A stretch of 11,013 bases of DNA, from positions 1 to 11,013 of the forward strand of contig JBAZQU010000033.1 in assembly GCA_041645035.1 (NCBI GenBank), given 5' to 3'. Of this stretch, positions 1-6,500 are shown one piece after another. The translations under genes and the position numbers were made by a program. How positions within the stretch are numbered: position 1 is the stretch's first letter; every line of letters begins with the position of its first letter. Under the pieces are notes generated by a model that saw only the letters and a list, made by a program, of their open reading frames with translations, was not told the origin of the DNA and did not search any database. This DNA is from 2-02-FULL-48-14 sp041645035 (GTDB taxonomy: Bacteria > Patescibacteriota > Gracilibacteria > UBA1369 > 2-02-FULL-48-14).

Positions 1-82
1 CCGGAGAAATTTCCTGATAGTATTTAAGGTCTTCTTCAGTGACCTTGAAGCCTTGAGAGCATTTTTTACAGTTTTGCTGCAT
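1..82 (-). CDS. Cys-rich zinc-ribbon repeat paralog E, N-terminus only (runs off left edge)
   Basis: Only 27 codons are in the window. From the ATG at 82-80 the frame is open to the left edge and starts MQQNCKKCSQGFKV, followed by an acidic stretch and DLKYYQEISP. This matches the first zinc ribbon of paralog B (CKKC at 4-7, DLLFYQKMSP at 17-26) and of paralog A. The ATG lies only 3 nt after the TAA stop of paralog A at 86-88, so E is probably co-transcribed with A and reached by translational coupling or reinitiation; no Shine-Dalgarno is visible. The rest of the protein is outside the window, so whether it has the full architecture is unknown. Function is unknown, as for its paralogs. Confidence 0.85.
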   Translation of the reverse strand, partial: MQQNCKKCSQGFKVTEEDLKYYQEISP

Positions 83-85
83 GGT

Positions 86-1756
86 TTAGTAAAACGTTTC
101 TAGGTAACATTTTTCACAGTATACGATTCGAGCTCGTTCTTGACTATATGTCGTCTGGATAGCAACACCGCACTTGCCACAAGAGCGGTCAAAAAGTTTA
201 TAAGGATTATGCAACGCAATGCGGTCCATGTGGCGTTGATCGTGATGCTTTCGAGGCAAGGGCAATTTCCTGTCCCGATAAAACTTCAGCTCCTGCGGAA
301 TGATTTTGTAGGGTCGTCCGGTCGCCTCACAAGTGAAAACTTTTGTGAGTACATCATCGCCCACGAGGCGGATGTCTTCCGGTATTTTGTTTGCCGAAAC
401 TCCTTCCAATTTTTCCACAGTGTCGTCGTGCCATTTAGCCCCCAAAGCCAGAGCTTGCTCCTTATTCAAAGGAAAATATTCCTGACCTACCGCTTCGTTA
501 TATCCGAAAGGAGAGCATTGATAATCCAAAAATTCGCCCCACTCACCGGTCTTTTGCATGTGCTCGATGATGCGTCCCACCATAATTTCATATTCCTCCT
601 TGCTGTATTGTTTGTTGAAAATACAATACTGTTTATTGTGTAGCCCCACGCATCCAAAAATATCGTTATTACTGTGGCATTCAATCGAGTAGTAAAGATC
701 ATTGCCGTACCAAACCAAATACGTACTCATGCTGTTTTTCATCCCTATCGCGGAACAAAGATTGTAACAAAATTCCACCCCGTCCGGCGCACAAAAAATA
801 ATGTCATACGAATTTTTAACTTTTGGAGAAAAATTAAGATACTTGGAATCTTCACACTCGCTGGCATCATAAACCACTTGGCAATTTTTGCAGTTATATA
901 CATTGTCTCCCGTGCAATCCTCACAACCATAAGTTTGGGCGTGACGATGGGGAAGGTCTGACTGGAGCTCAGCTAATTTTTTTCGCAAATATTCAACTTT
1001 AGCAGGTGTTATATATTCGTACTCCTTTTCAAGTTCTTCGAATTTTTCCTTACCGACATATTCATTCAAAAAACAATATTCTTTTGTAATAAGCCCAAAA
1101 CAGGCTATGCAGTTTTTACATGAAAGACAGTTGTCGATCATGAGACAGTCGGTACAATTTCTGGAATTCAAAAAATATTTACATTGGTAGCAACCTTCTG
1201 AAGCCACGCCTTCATAACAAAGCTCACAAGAATATACCGCCAAACAATCTACGCAATCCGTGCAATTGACCACATACTTTCCATATAGACAATCTTCATC
1301 ATTTCCCCCGCCAAAAATGAGATAACAATTCCGTGAAAATAGGCAGAAATTTGTATAATAACTATTTTCACAACTTATATTGATGAGGGATACGTGCGGA
1401 ACGGCCTCCACCAGCTCCTTGAACTGCTCGGTAAAAGTTCGATTGAAATCAAAGTCACGGCCATGACTGAATGCATCCCATTGGTCGCCCCACCATTCGT
1501 CTTGGTCATACACTTTATACGGTTTGTCGGGCGAATAATTTGTAATAATTGGTTTTCCACTAAGATCACTTTTTCGATTATAAAGCTTGCGTTCATTACG
1601 AAACGCCATCCGTCGTTGAAGACGACATTGCGAACACAATTTAGGCGTAGGAATAGGATATTTTTTGCCGGCAAATGTGGGAGAAAGGCTATCATAAAAG
1701 GCCAAATCTTCAGGGAGGATTTCGAAGGTATTTTGGCACTGTTTACAGGTGGCCAT
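86..1756 (-). CDS. Cys-rich zinc-ribbon repeat protein, paralog A (556 aa), function unknown
   Basis: I recognise the family by its architecture but not its function. About 39 of 556 residues are Cys. In order: zinc ribbon 1 (C4, C7, C41, C44), ending in the RNERKLY motif at 53-59; a ligand-free remnant of ribbon 2 (63-89); cysteine module 1 (129-240), with Cys at 144, 156, 168, 180, 192, 204, 216 and 228, exactly 12 residues apart; a helical linker; cysteine module 2 (278-389), ending NKQYSKEEY; the conserved HMQKTGEWGEF segment; a second ribbon 1 that is degenerate (C476, then H504 and Q507 in place of a CxxC pair); and an intact second ribbon 2 (C526, C529, C547, C550). The ATG at 1756 is chosen over an in-frame TTG at 1765 because B also starts MA-[ST]-CKxC. 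The N- and C-terminal ribbon 1 copies resemble the zf-trcl probable zinc-ribbon family. No signal peptide or membrane segment is seen. The gene is 45 nt downstream of B and 3 nt upstream of E. Confidence 0.9.
   Translation of the reverse strand: MATCKQCQNTFEILPEDLAFYDSLSPTFAGKKYPIPTPKLCSQCRLQRRMAFRNERKLYNRKSDLSGKPIITNYSPDKPYKVYDQDEWWGDQWDAFSHGRDFDFNRTFTEQFKELVEAVPHVSLINISCENSYYTNFCLFSRNCYLIFGGGNDEDCLYGKYVVNCTDCVDCLAVYSCELCYEGVASEGCYQCKYFLNSRNCTDCLMIDNCLSCKNCIACFGLITKEYCFLNEYVGKEKFEELEKEYEYITPAKVEYLRKKLAELQSDLPHRHAQTYGCEDCTGDNVYNCKNCQVVYDASECEDSKYLNFSPKVKNSYDIIFCAPDGVEFCYNLCSAIGMKNSMSTYLVWYGNDLYYSIECHSNNDIFGCVGLHNKQYCIFNKQYSKEEYEIMVGRIIEHMQKTGEWGEFLDYQCSPFGYNEAVGQEYFPLNKEQALALGAKWHDDTVEKLEGVSANKIPEDIRLVGDDVLTKVFTCEATGRPYKIIPQELKFYRDRKLPLPRKHHDQRHMDRIALHNPYKLFDRSCGKCGVAIQTTYSQERARIVYCEKCYLETFY
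1040..1327 (-). repeat. 12-residue (36-bp) Cys repeat, module 1 of paralog A
   Basis: Codons 144-239 fall into eight units of exactly 12 residues, each beginning with Cys (144, 156, 168, 180, 192, 204, 216; the eighth starts at 228). Representative units are CVDCLAVYSCEL and CKYFLNSRNCTD. Extra Cys occupy positions 4, 7 or 10 of a unit, so all module Cys share one phase of three. Confidence 0.9.
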
Positions 1757-1764
1757 CCAACACA

Positions 1765-1805
1765 ATTAGATGCTCAAGGATAGCAAGACCGTGGCAAAAT
1801 TTCAA
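1765..1805 (-). promoter_or_regulatory. Possible promoter region of paralog A
   Basis: Two overlapping readings are possible. TTGAAA (1800-1805) with TATCCT (1777-1782) has a 17-bp spacer and leaves 20 nt before the ATG. Alternatively TCTAAT (1765-1770, 5 of 6) is a -10 box only 8 nt before the ATG, without a good -35. TTGAAA contains the TGA stop of paralog B. Confidence 0.3.
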
Positions 1806-3379
1806 TAAACCAAAGAAAGGTAGCATTTTTCACAATAAACAGGTTCAGGTCGACCGGGCTCGTAAGGAGATTCTAGTTTTAAACCACAATTCTTACATGC
1901 TCGCGGCCATATTTTTTTAGGTAAGCGTTCTTTAAATCGCAATTTATGACGACAATCGGGACACAGAGGCGGTCTGGGGATCCGCATTTCTTGATAGAAT
2001 TTATCTTCTTGAGGGATAGTCTTATAAGATTTTTTACAACTTTGGCACGAAAGAGCATCAGGTGCATAAATTACAGTAAGGGGCTGCAAGGAATTATTTA
2101 AAGGAAGGGGGTAATGTTCCTGCGCTGCAGTTTCCTCATAGTCGTAAGGAGAAAGATTAGCAGGAAAGAACTCACCCCACTCGCCAGTCTTTTGCATGTG
2201 CTCAATCAATTTAGGGAGGAGTTGGAAGTATTCTTCTTTTGAATACTGCTTATTTAAAATACAAAATGATTGTTTTTTTAAACCTGTGCAGCCAAAAAGA
2301 TTGGACGAGCCGGGACAGGCAACGCAATAAAAAGATTCTGAAAGACTCGTATGTGTGTATAGGCACGCAAACAAGCGATATCCATAAGCAACGCTTACAA
2401 GTTCATAAACAAGCTCCGAGTGAGTGGCTCCGCTAATATCATAACCGTCCTTTACTTTGCCGGGGCAATTTTCCACCCACGCCACGTCTTCGCATTCGAA
2501 ACAGTCAAAAGCATGAGTGGCATGATGACAGCTGCGTAAATTGGATCCGGTTACTTCTTCACAAAGGGTCAGATTGGCAAACAGCCTTGGCATTGATCGC
2601 TTAAGCGTCTCGAATTCTTGAAGAATTTTTTGTACAGACTGAGGATCTGACAGTATTTTCTTATATTCAGCCTCCGAATAGTCTTGATTCAAAATACAAA
2701 AGGATTTTTTACGCAAACTGCTGCACGCAAAACAGTCGTGACAAGCTCTGCAATCATAGCAATAACTAAGATTATGAGAATCCTGGCTATTTTGAGTGAA
2801 AAAACTTTGATAACAATTGATGCAATCCACGCACATATAGCAATTTTCACATCGTTCGGTACTGAGGCAGTCCATGCAATTTTTGCTATCCCAAATATAA
2901 GAACAGTAATAGCAGTCTTCATTTCGATTGGAAGCAAAAACAAGATAACAATTTTTGTCCTGTTCGCTGAAGGTGGCATATTCCGCATTTTCATTGTTGG
3001 TATTGAGCAAAGCAATTTGCGGAACTTTTTTCCATAGCTCGTCGAACTGTTCAAAAAAGGGGCGATTAAAATCGATATCCAGTCCGTAGTTGAGCCCATC
3101 CCATACATCACTCCACCATTCTTTTGGACTGTAAACCGTGTAAGATTTACTTGGATTATAAGTGGAAATGATTGCCTCTCCACTCAAACTACTGAATCTT
3201 TTGTATAAATGTCTCTCATTACGAAAACAAAGTCGCCTTTGCTCTCTGCATGATGGACACAGTTGTGGTGGCGGTAACAAAAAAACTCGACCCTCAATCA
3301 CAGGGCTCATCTTTTGATAAAAAAGAAGATCATTTTTACTCACTTCAAAATTAGATTGGCACTTCTTACAACTGGCCAT
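1802..3379 (-). CDS. Cys-rich zinc-ribbon repeat protein, paralog B (525 aa), function unknown
   Basis: This is the paralog with both outer zinc ribbons intact: N-terminal C4, C7, C41, C44 and C-terminal C445, C448, C473, C476, the latter followed by a second C-terminal ribbon (C495, C498, C516, C519). It aligns with A without gaps over roughly residues 1-240. Cysteine module 1 (144-239) has Cys at 144, 156, 159, 168, 171, 177, 180, 183, 186, 189, 207, 210, 213, 216, 219 and 228, all on one phase of three. Module 2 ends in the signature CILNKQYSKEEY and is followed by HMQKTGEWGEFF. About 39 Cys in total. The N-terminal ribbon 2 has lost its ligands (S63, S66, S84, E87). The ATG at 3379 is preceded by a 7-bp inverted repeat (3392-3410) and has no close Shine-Dalgarno. 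B follows the TrmB-type regulator after 111 nt. No enzyme motif, signal peptide or membrane segment is visible. Confidence 0.9.
   Translation of the reverse strand: MASCKKCQSNFEVSKNDLLFYQKMSPVIEGRVFLLPPPQLCPSCREQRRLCFRNERHLYKRFSSLSGEAIISTYNPSKSYTVYSPKEWWSDVWDGLNYGLDIDFNRPFFEQFDELWKKVPQIALLNTNNENAEYATFSEQDKNCYLVFASNRNEDCYYCSYIWDSKNCMDCLSTERCENCYMCVDCINCYQSFFTQNSQDSHNLSYCYDCRACHDCFACSSLRKKSFCILNQDYSEAEYKKILSDPQSVQKILQEFETLKRSMPRLFANLTLCEEVTGSNLRSCHHATHAFDCFECEDVAWVENCPGKVKDGYDISGATHSELVYELVSVAYGYRLFACLYTHTSLSESFYCVACPGSSNLFGCTGLKKQSFCILNKQYSKEEYFQLLPKLIEHMQKTGEWGEFFPANLSPYDYEETAAQEHYPLPLNNSLQPLTVIYAPDALSCQSCKKSYKTIPQEDKFYQEMRIPRPPLCPDCRHKLRFKERLPKKIWPRACKNCGLKLESPYEPGRPEPVYCEKCYLSLVY
2663..2950 (-). 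repeat. 12-residue (36-bp) Cys repeat, module 1 of paralog B
   Basis: Codons 144-239 form eight 12-residue units in the same register as paralog A, with no insertion or deletion. The densest unit is CYMCVDCINCYQ, with Cys at positions 1, 4, 7 and 10. One unit (192-203) contains no Cys but keeps the length. Confidence 0.9.
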
Positions 3380-3391
3380 AAAAATAAATTT

Positions 3392-3410
3392 AGATAGTTT
3401 AAGACTATCT
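3392..3410. promoter_or_regulatory. Inverted repeat upstream of paralog B, possible operator
   Basis: A perfect 7-bp inverted repeat, AGATAGT and ACTATCT, around a 5-nt centre, ending 12 nt before the ATG of B. It lies in the 111-bp gap after the TrmB-type regulator gene. No T-run follows it in either direction, so an operator is more likely than a terminator. Apart from this repeat, the gap shows only A/T-rich sequence and no good -35 box. Confidence 0.45.
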
Positions 3411-3490
3411 CCTGATTGGGGTCTTACCTATTCGGGTACAAAAATCCCTCTCCCCGTATTTTTTACAGATTTAAAAGAGCAATCCTTTTT

Positions 3491-4243
3491 CTACTCCCGA
3501 GTAGAATTCCACATTGCTTGAATCTGCATGAGTCGTGCTCGCGCCAATGAAGGAGAATGTATGTTCACTACCTCTACTTTCCCCTCATCGCTTCGGGAAA
3601 AACTCGCCACTTTATCGCCGTAAACATAGGTAAATTCACAAGGATAGTTTTTAATAGGGAAATACCTAAATTCTCGTTTCTCTCTCCAATTTCGTTTGCA
3701 TAATTCTTCGGAAAGTGGTGTTTTTTGAAACATAACCCCCTCTGCTCGAAATCCCTTTTTAATTCGTTCTTGAACAAACGCGTTTTCCAAATTCTTTCCA
3801 ATAATGTCCACAATTGCCTCATAAGTTGCCATAAATCCCATAAAATCCGGCGTCTCTGAAAGCAACTTAAGGTAAAAATCCGACAACTCGTTTTCAACAA
3901 TAAATTCAGATTTTTCCGGAAGCTGTTCTAAATGGGAAAGTTGTTTAATTTGTTGAGAGCGCCTGTACCACTGACGTCCCTGCTTTTCAAAATATTTAGT
4001 TAGTTTTTGTAGACTGGTCGTCTTGAAACGAAACGGACGTTTATTCTCTTCCAGCTCTATCATCTTTTTCTCTAAAAGCGAGTGAATTATTTTATAAGCC
4101 CCCGCAATACTCAGGCCCTTTTTATAAGCAAGTTCACTCGCAGTTAGCGGAGATTTTTTGAGTAAAAACAGATACACCGCCGCCTCTCGGTCCGTGAGGC
4201 CAAGGGCAATGAGGCTTTGAAAAATATAATCGGTAACTCTCAT
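3491..4243 (-). CDS. TrmB-family transcriptional regulator
   Basis: A 250-aa protein with an N-terminal winged helix-turn-helix of TrmB type. Residues 11-23 read LIALGLTDREAAV, the usual 'LGLT..EA.vY' opening. A recognition-helix region (SELAYKKGLSIAGAYKIIHSLLEKK, about 36-60) and a wing with FRFKTTSLQKL follow. A charged, probably coiled stretch (about 84-115) comes next. The C-terminal part (REFRYFPI, then YVYGDKVASFS, ending in AMWN) matches the effector or dimerisation region seen in many TrmB-like proteins of archaea and CPR bacteria. Such proteins often respond to sugars, but no ligand can be inferred here. The gene lies inside the Cys-rich cluster, between C (33 nt upstream) and B (111 nt downstream), so local control is a reasonable inference. 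It has its own very strong promoter match directly before the ATG (4253-4280). Confidence 0.85.
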   Translation of the reverse strand: MRVTDYIFQSLIALGLTDREAAVYLFLLKKSPLTASELAYKKGLSIAGAYKIIHSLLEKKMIELEENKRPFRFKTTSLQKLTKYFEKQGRQWYRRSQQIKQLSHLEQLPEKSEFIVENELSDFYLKLLSETPDFMGFMATYEAIVDIIGKNLENAFVQERIKKGFRAEGVMFQKTPLSEELCKRNWREKREFRYFPIKNYPCEFTYVYGDKVASFSRSDEGKVEVVNIHSPSLARARLMQIQAMWNSTRE

Positions 4244-4252
4244 GAAGGTATA

Positions 4253-4280
4253 ATTCTAGCCCTTAAGTCGAACCTGTCAA
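4253..4280 (-). promoter_or_regulatory. Sigma70-type promoter of the TrmB-family gene, near-leaderless
   Basis: The -35 box TTGACA (4275-4280, perfect) and -10 box TAGAAT (4253-4258, 5 of 6) are separated by 16 bp. Only 9 nt lie between the -10 box and the ATG at 4243, so the transcript would start at or within a few bases of the start codon. The -35 box contains the TGA stop of paralog C. CTTAAG lies in the spacer (4262-4267). Confidence 0.75.
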
Positions 4281-5863
4281 ATCACACTTTGTAGATAGCA
4301 CTTCTCACAATAAACTATTTCAGATCTCTCCGGCGAATAACTGGTCTCGATTTCCTTTTGGCATTTCATGCAATTCCTTTTCCAAAGCTTACGCGGATTG
4401 TGCTGAGCCATTCGTGCTTTGTGTCTGCAATCGTGACACTTGGTCGGCTCGGATAAACTCATTCGCCTGTAAAATTCCAGTTCTTTTTGGATGTACTTAA
4501 AAACTTTTCCACAAGCTTCGCAAACCTTCGAGTCGGGGACCATTTTAAACTCCCGAGCTTCAGTTTTTTTCCATCGATAGCCTAGCGTTAATACCTCTTT
4601 TTTGCTTAGCGGAAAATATTCGTGAGCTACGGTTTCATTGTACGCAAAAACGGAGTAGGGAAAAAATTCGCCCCACTCGCCGGTGGATTCCATATGTTTG
4701 ATAATCCGCCCCACCAAGACCTTATAATCCTCTTTGGAATACTGCCTATTGAGGGCACAGTATTCTTTTCGTTTCAAACCTGCGCAGCCAAAAAGATTTT
4801 TTGAATAATGGCAAAAATCACAATAGTCCGAAAAAGAAATATTCCAAGAAAAATTACAGCAACGGACCTGAAAACAGTTGAGACAAATGCTTTGAGAATT
4901 GTAAATAAGCTCAGTGCCGACAAAAATATCATCAGAATCATAAGTATCTTTCAGCTCCTGTCCCAGGTAGACATACATAAGGTCTTTACCGTTTTTTACG
5001 TCGAAACAATTAAAACAATTTTGACTGTTGAACAGGTAGTCACCCGTACAATCTTCACAGCTATTCAAATGAGCATACTTGCTCGGTACGGACTGACAAA
5101 GAGAGGAAAATCTTTCCTGGATTTCCGGTGAGGAAATATTCAACTTGGCCACTTTTATCCCATAGGTTTCTTTTGAGTATGGCTCATTAAAAATATAAAA
5201 TTCTTTATTGCGGAGTCCCCTGCAACCGAAACAGTTTTTACAAGAGATCAGGTCCACACCCAGCACGCAATCGCTGCAATTTTGTGAATTCTGGACGTAA
5301 AAACAGTGGTAACCATTTTCGAGCTCCAAACACTTATAACAAAGTTCGCAACGATTGATCAAAGAGCAGTCGACGCAGTCTTTGCAGTAAATATTCAAAT
5401 AACAATACTGGCAATCTTCCGAGTAAGCTCCCGCAAATGTGAGATAACAATTTTTAGAGTGCTCTTCGTAATTTGTATATTCACTATTTTCCCCGTTGCG
5501 GCTCAGTACGCCAACCCGTGGGGTTTTAAAATACACTTCCTTAAATTGGTCGAAGAACGGCCTCCCAAAATCAAAATCTTGACCATAGGCCATTGGGTCC
5601 CAGCCATCACTCCACCAACATTCACTGCAATACACGGGGAAAGAAGTTCCGCTGGGATAAATAGCTACCATGACTTTTTTACATAAATCACATTCCCTTT
5701 TGTATAAAGATCGTTCATTCCGCTGCGCCAGCCTTTTTCGCTGTCTTTCCTCCGGGCACAGCGTGGGCAGGGGCATTTGCATGCGTTTCAAAAACTCCTG
5801 CTCCCATTCGCTAACCACGAAGGATTTTCCGGTGAAGCGACAGGTTTGAGTGAGGTTGGGCAT
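4277..5863 (-). CDS. Cys-rich zinc-ribbon repeat protein, paralog C (528 aa), function unknown
   Basis: The most informative member, with about 42 Cys. The N-terminal ribbon 1 is half lost (C8 and C36 remain; T11 and E39 replace their partners). The N-terminal ribbon 2 is intact here and only here (C58, C61, C79, C82). Cysteine module 1 has 12-residue units starting at 139, 151, 163, 175, 187, 199 and 211. Module 2 ends near NRQYSKEDY and is followed by HMESTGEWGEFF. The C-terminal ribbon pair is complete: C448, C451, C476, C479, C498, C501, C519, C522. Every retained N-terminal ligand has its C-terminal counterpart exactly 440 residues later, so the two ends are a duplication. The ATG at 5863 lies 27 nt after the vapC stop, with a candidate promoter across that junction. 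No catalytic motif, signal peptide or transmembrane segment is seen. Confidence 0.9.
   Translation of the reverse strand: MPNLTQTCRFTGKSFVVSEWEQEFLKRMQMPLPTLCPEERQRKRLAQRNERSLYKRECDLCKKVMVAIYPSGTSFPVYCSECWWSDGWDPMAYGQDFDFGRPFFDQFKEVYFKTPRVGVLSRNGENSEYTNYEEHSKNCYLTFAGAYSEDCQYCYLNIYCKDCVDCSLINRCELCYKCLELENGYHCFYVQNSQNCSDCVLGVDLISCKNCFGCRGLRNKEFYIFNEPYSKETYGIKVAKLNISSPEIQERFSSLCQSVPSKYAHLNSCEDCTGDYLFNSQNCFNCFDVKNGKDLMYVYLGQELKDTYDSDDIFVGTELIYNSQSICLNCFQVRCCNFSWNISFSDYCDFCHYSKNLFGCAGLKRKEYCALNRQYSKEDYKVLVGRIIKHMESTGEWGEFFPYSVFAYNETVAHEYFPLSKKEVLTLGYRWKKTEAREFKMVPDSKVCEACGKVFKYIQKELEFYRRMSLSEPTKCHDCRHKARMAQHNPRKLWKRNCMKCQKEIETSYSPERSEIVYCEKCYLQSVI
5162..5449 (-). repeat. 12-residue (36-bp) Cys repeat, module 1 of paralog C
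   Basis: Codons 139-234 form eight 12-residue units. Units starting at 151 (CQYCYLNIYCKD) and 163 (CVDCSLINRCEL) show the ideal C-x2-C-x5-C pattern. The eighth unit begins with Tyr instead of Cys (YIFN). Confidence 0.9.
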
Positions 5864-5870
5864 ACGTCCA

Positions 5871-5899
5871 AGTCTAGCATGAACTTAGTTCTATGCCAG
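5871..5899 (-). promoter_or_regulatory. Candidate promoter of paralog C, with palindrome in the spacer
   Basis: CTGGCA (5894-5899, 4 of 6) and TAGACT (5871-5876, 4 of 6) are 17 bp apart, and the -10 box ends 7 nt before the ATG at 5863. The spacer contains the inverted repeat GAACTTAGTTC (5881-5891). The match is moderate, but its position mirrors the other near-leaderless promoters here. Confidence 0.45.
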
Positions 5900-6274
5900 T
5901 GCCTCCGCTAAATCTTTATCAAAAGTAAGCACGGGAAGTTCGAGTTCCTTTGAGAGGTGAATTAAAGAAACATCGACATAAGAGAAGGTGTGAGGCCCTA
6001 ATTCTCCATAAAGTTTCAATACATTCTCGAGATTAGCTTCGTCGAGTTTATAAATTTCAAGATTGTTTTCCCCAGAAAGCAGCAGTCTGCTCAAAGTAGA
6101 AGCAAATTCTGTAGAAACTTTTCTGTTCAATATACTGACAAATTCCTGAAAAACTAAAAAAGAAACAATTTTCGTTTTTTCTCTATAAGTTTCAGCAGCG
6201 TCAATCGCAGCAGCATGATGGACATCATTTGTCCTAAAAAAGGCGATTAAAAAAGAGGTATCAAGAATTACCAT
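5891..6274 (-). CDS. vapC: VapC-family PIN-domain toxin (ribonuclease)
   Basis: A 127-aa PIN-domain protein. It opens MVILDTSFLIAFF, the typical start with catalytic D5, and the other expected acidic residues are E44 (in QEFVSILN), D101 (in FSYVDVSLI) and D119 (in TFDKDL). PIN toxins of this class are Mg2+-dependent endoribonucleases that cut specific RNAs, often tRNA or rRNA; the target here cannot be read. The frame is open 24 codons further upstream, but the ATG at 6274 is the natural start because the PIN fold begins there. It overlaps the antitoxin gene by 14 nt (6261-6274), a typical translationally coupled toxin-antitoxin layout. The length is normal and all four acidic residues are present, so it looks functional. 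Confidence 0.88.
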   Translation of the reverse strand: MVILDTSFLIAFFRTNDVHHAAAIDAAETYREKTKIVSFLVFQEFVSILNRKVSTEFASTLSRLLLSGENNLEIYKLDEANLENVLKLYGELGPHTFSYVDVSLIHLSKELELPVLTFDKDLAEALA

Positions 6275-6497
6275 ACAAAATATCATCGATATGTTCAGAT
6301 AAAGACGGATCGTCCTTCGCCCAAGTAAAAGTAGGCAAGTCGGCAAAATCTTTCTGCTTTCTAGTCCCCTTCTTTACCTGCTCTATCATTACCTCTCTTA
6401 TCCAACCGGCCAAAGGCTTGCCCTTTTTAAGGGCTATTTGCTTCATTTGTAGGTAAACCGGCAGTGGGAAATAAACCTGGGCGGCCTGTTGTTTCAT
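6261..6497 (-). CDS. vapB: VapB-like antitoxin, probable ribbon-helix-helix DNA-binding
   Basis: A 78-aa protein directly upstream of and overlapping the PIN toxin. Residues about 7-40 (AQVYFPLPVYLQMKQIALKK, then PLAGWIREVMIEQVKK) fit a ribbon-helix-helix: a short beta strand, a helix, a turn at GKP and a second helix. The C-terminal tail is polar and acidic (ADLPTFTWAKDDPSLSEHID), as expected for a toxin-neutralising segment. The ATG at 6497 is preferred over an in-frame TTG at 6551 because the upstream extension would run through the promoter and the palindromic operator. Antitoxins of this kind repress their own promoter with the toxin as co-repressor, and the repeated half-sites at 6501-6526 fit that. 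Assignment to VapB rather than another RHH antitoxin family rests on its partner. Confidence 0.75.
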   Translation of the reverse strand: MKQQAAQVYFPLPVYLQMKQIALKKGKPLAGWIREVMIEQVKKGTRKQKDFADLPTFTWAKDDPSLSEHIDDILYGNS

Positions 6498-6500
6498 AAA

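Noticed and set aside
1040..1327. Regular 36-bp periodicity suggesting a CRISPR-like repeat array
   Set aside because: The period comes from 12-codon protein repeats in an open frame. The DNA units are not identical and there are no repeat-spacer blocks.
1757..1765. TTG start for paralog A at 1765, adding three residues
   Set aside because: The ATG at 1756 gives the N-terminus MATCKQC, which aligns exactly with MASCKKC of paralog B; the extension has no support.
140..1783. Plus-strand open frames of 129-167 codons opposite paralog A (140-643 and 1394-1783)
   Set aside because: They are antisense to a clearly coding repeat protein, have no recognisable domain or start context, and arise from the codon bias of the gene on the other strand. 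Similar shadows elsewhere were dropped for the same reason.
3491..3504. Palindrome CTACTCCCGAGTAG at the TrmB-type gene stop as a terminator
   Set aside because: The stem is 6 bp with a 2-nt centre, which is too tight for a hairpin loop, and no T-run follows on the minus strand.
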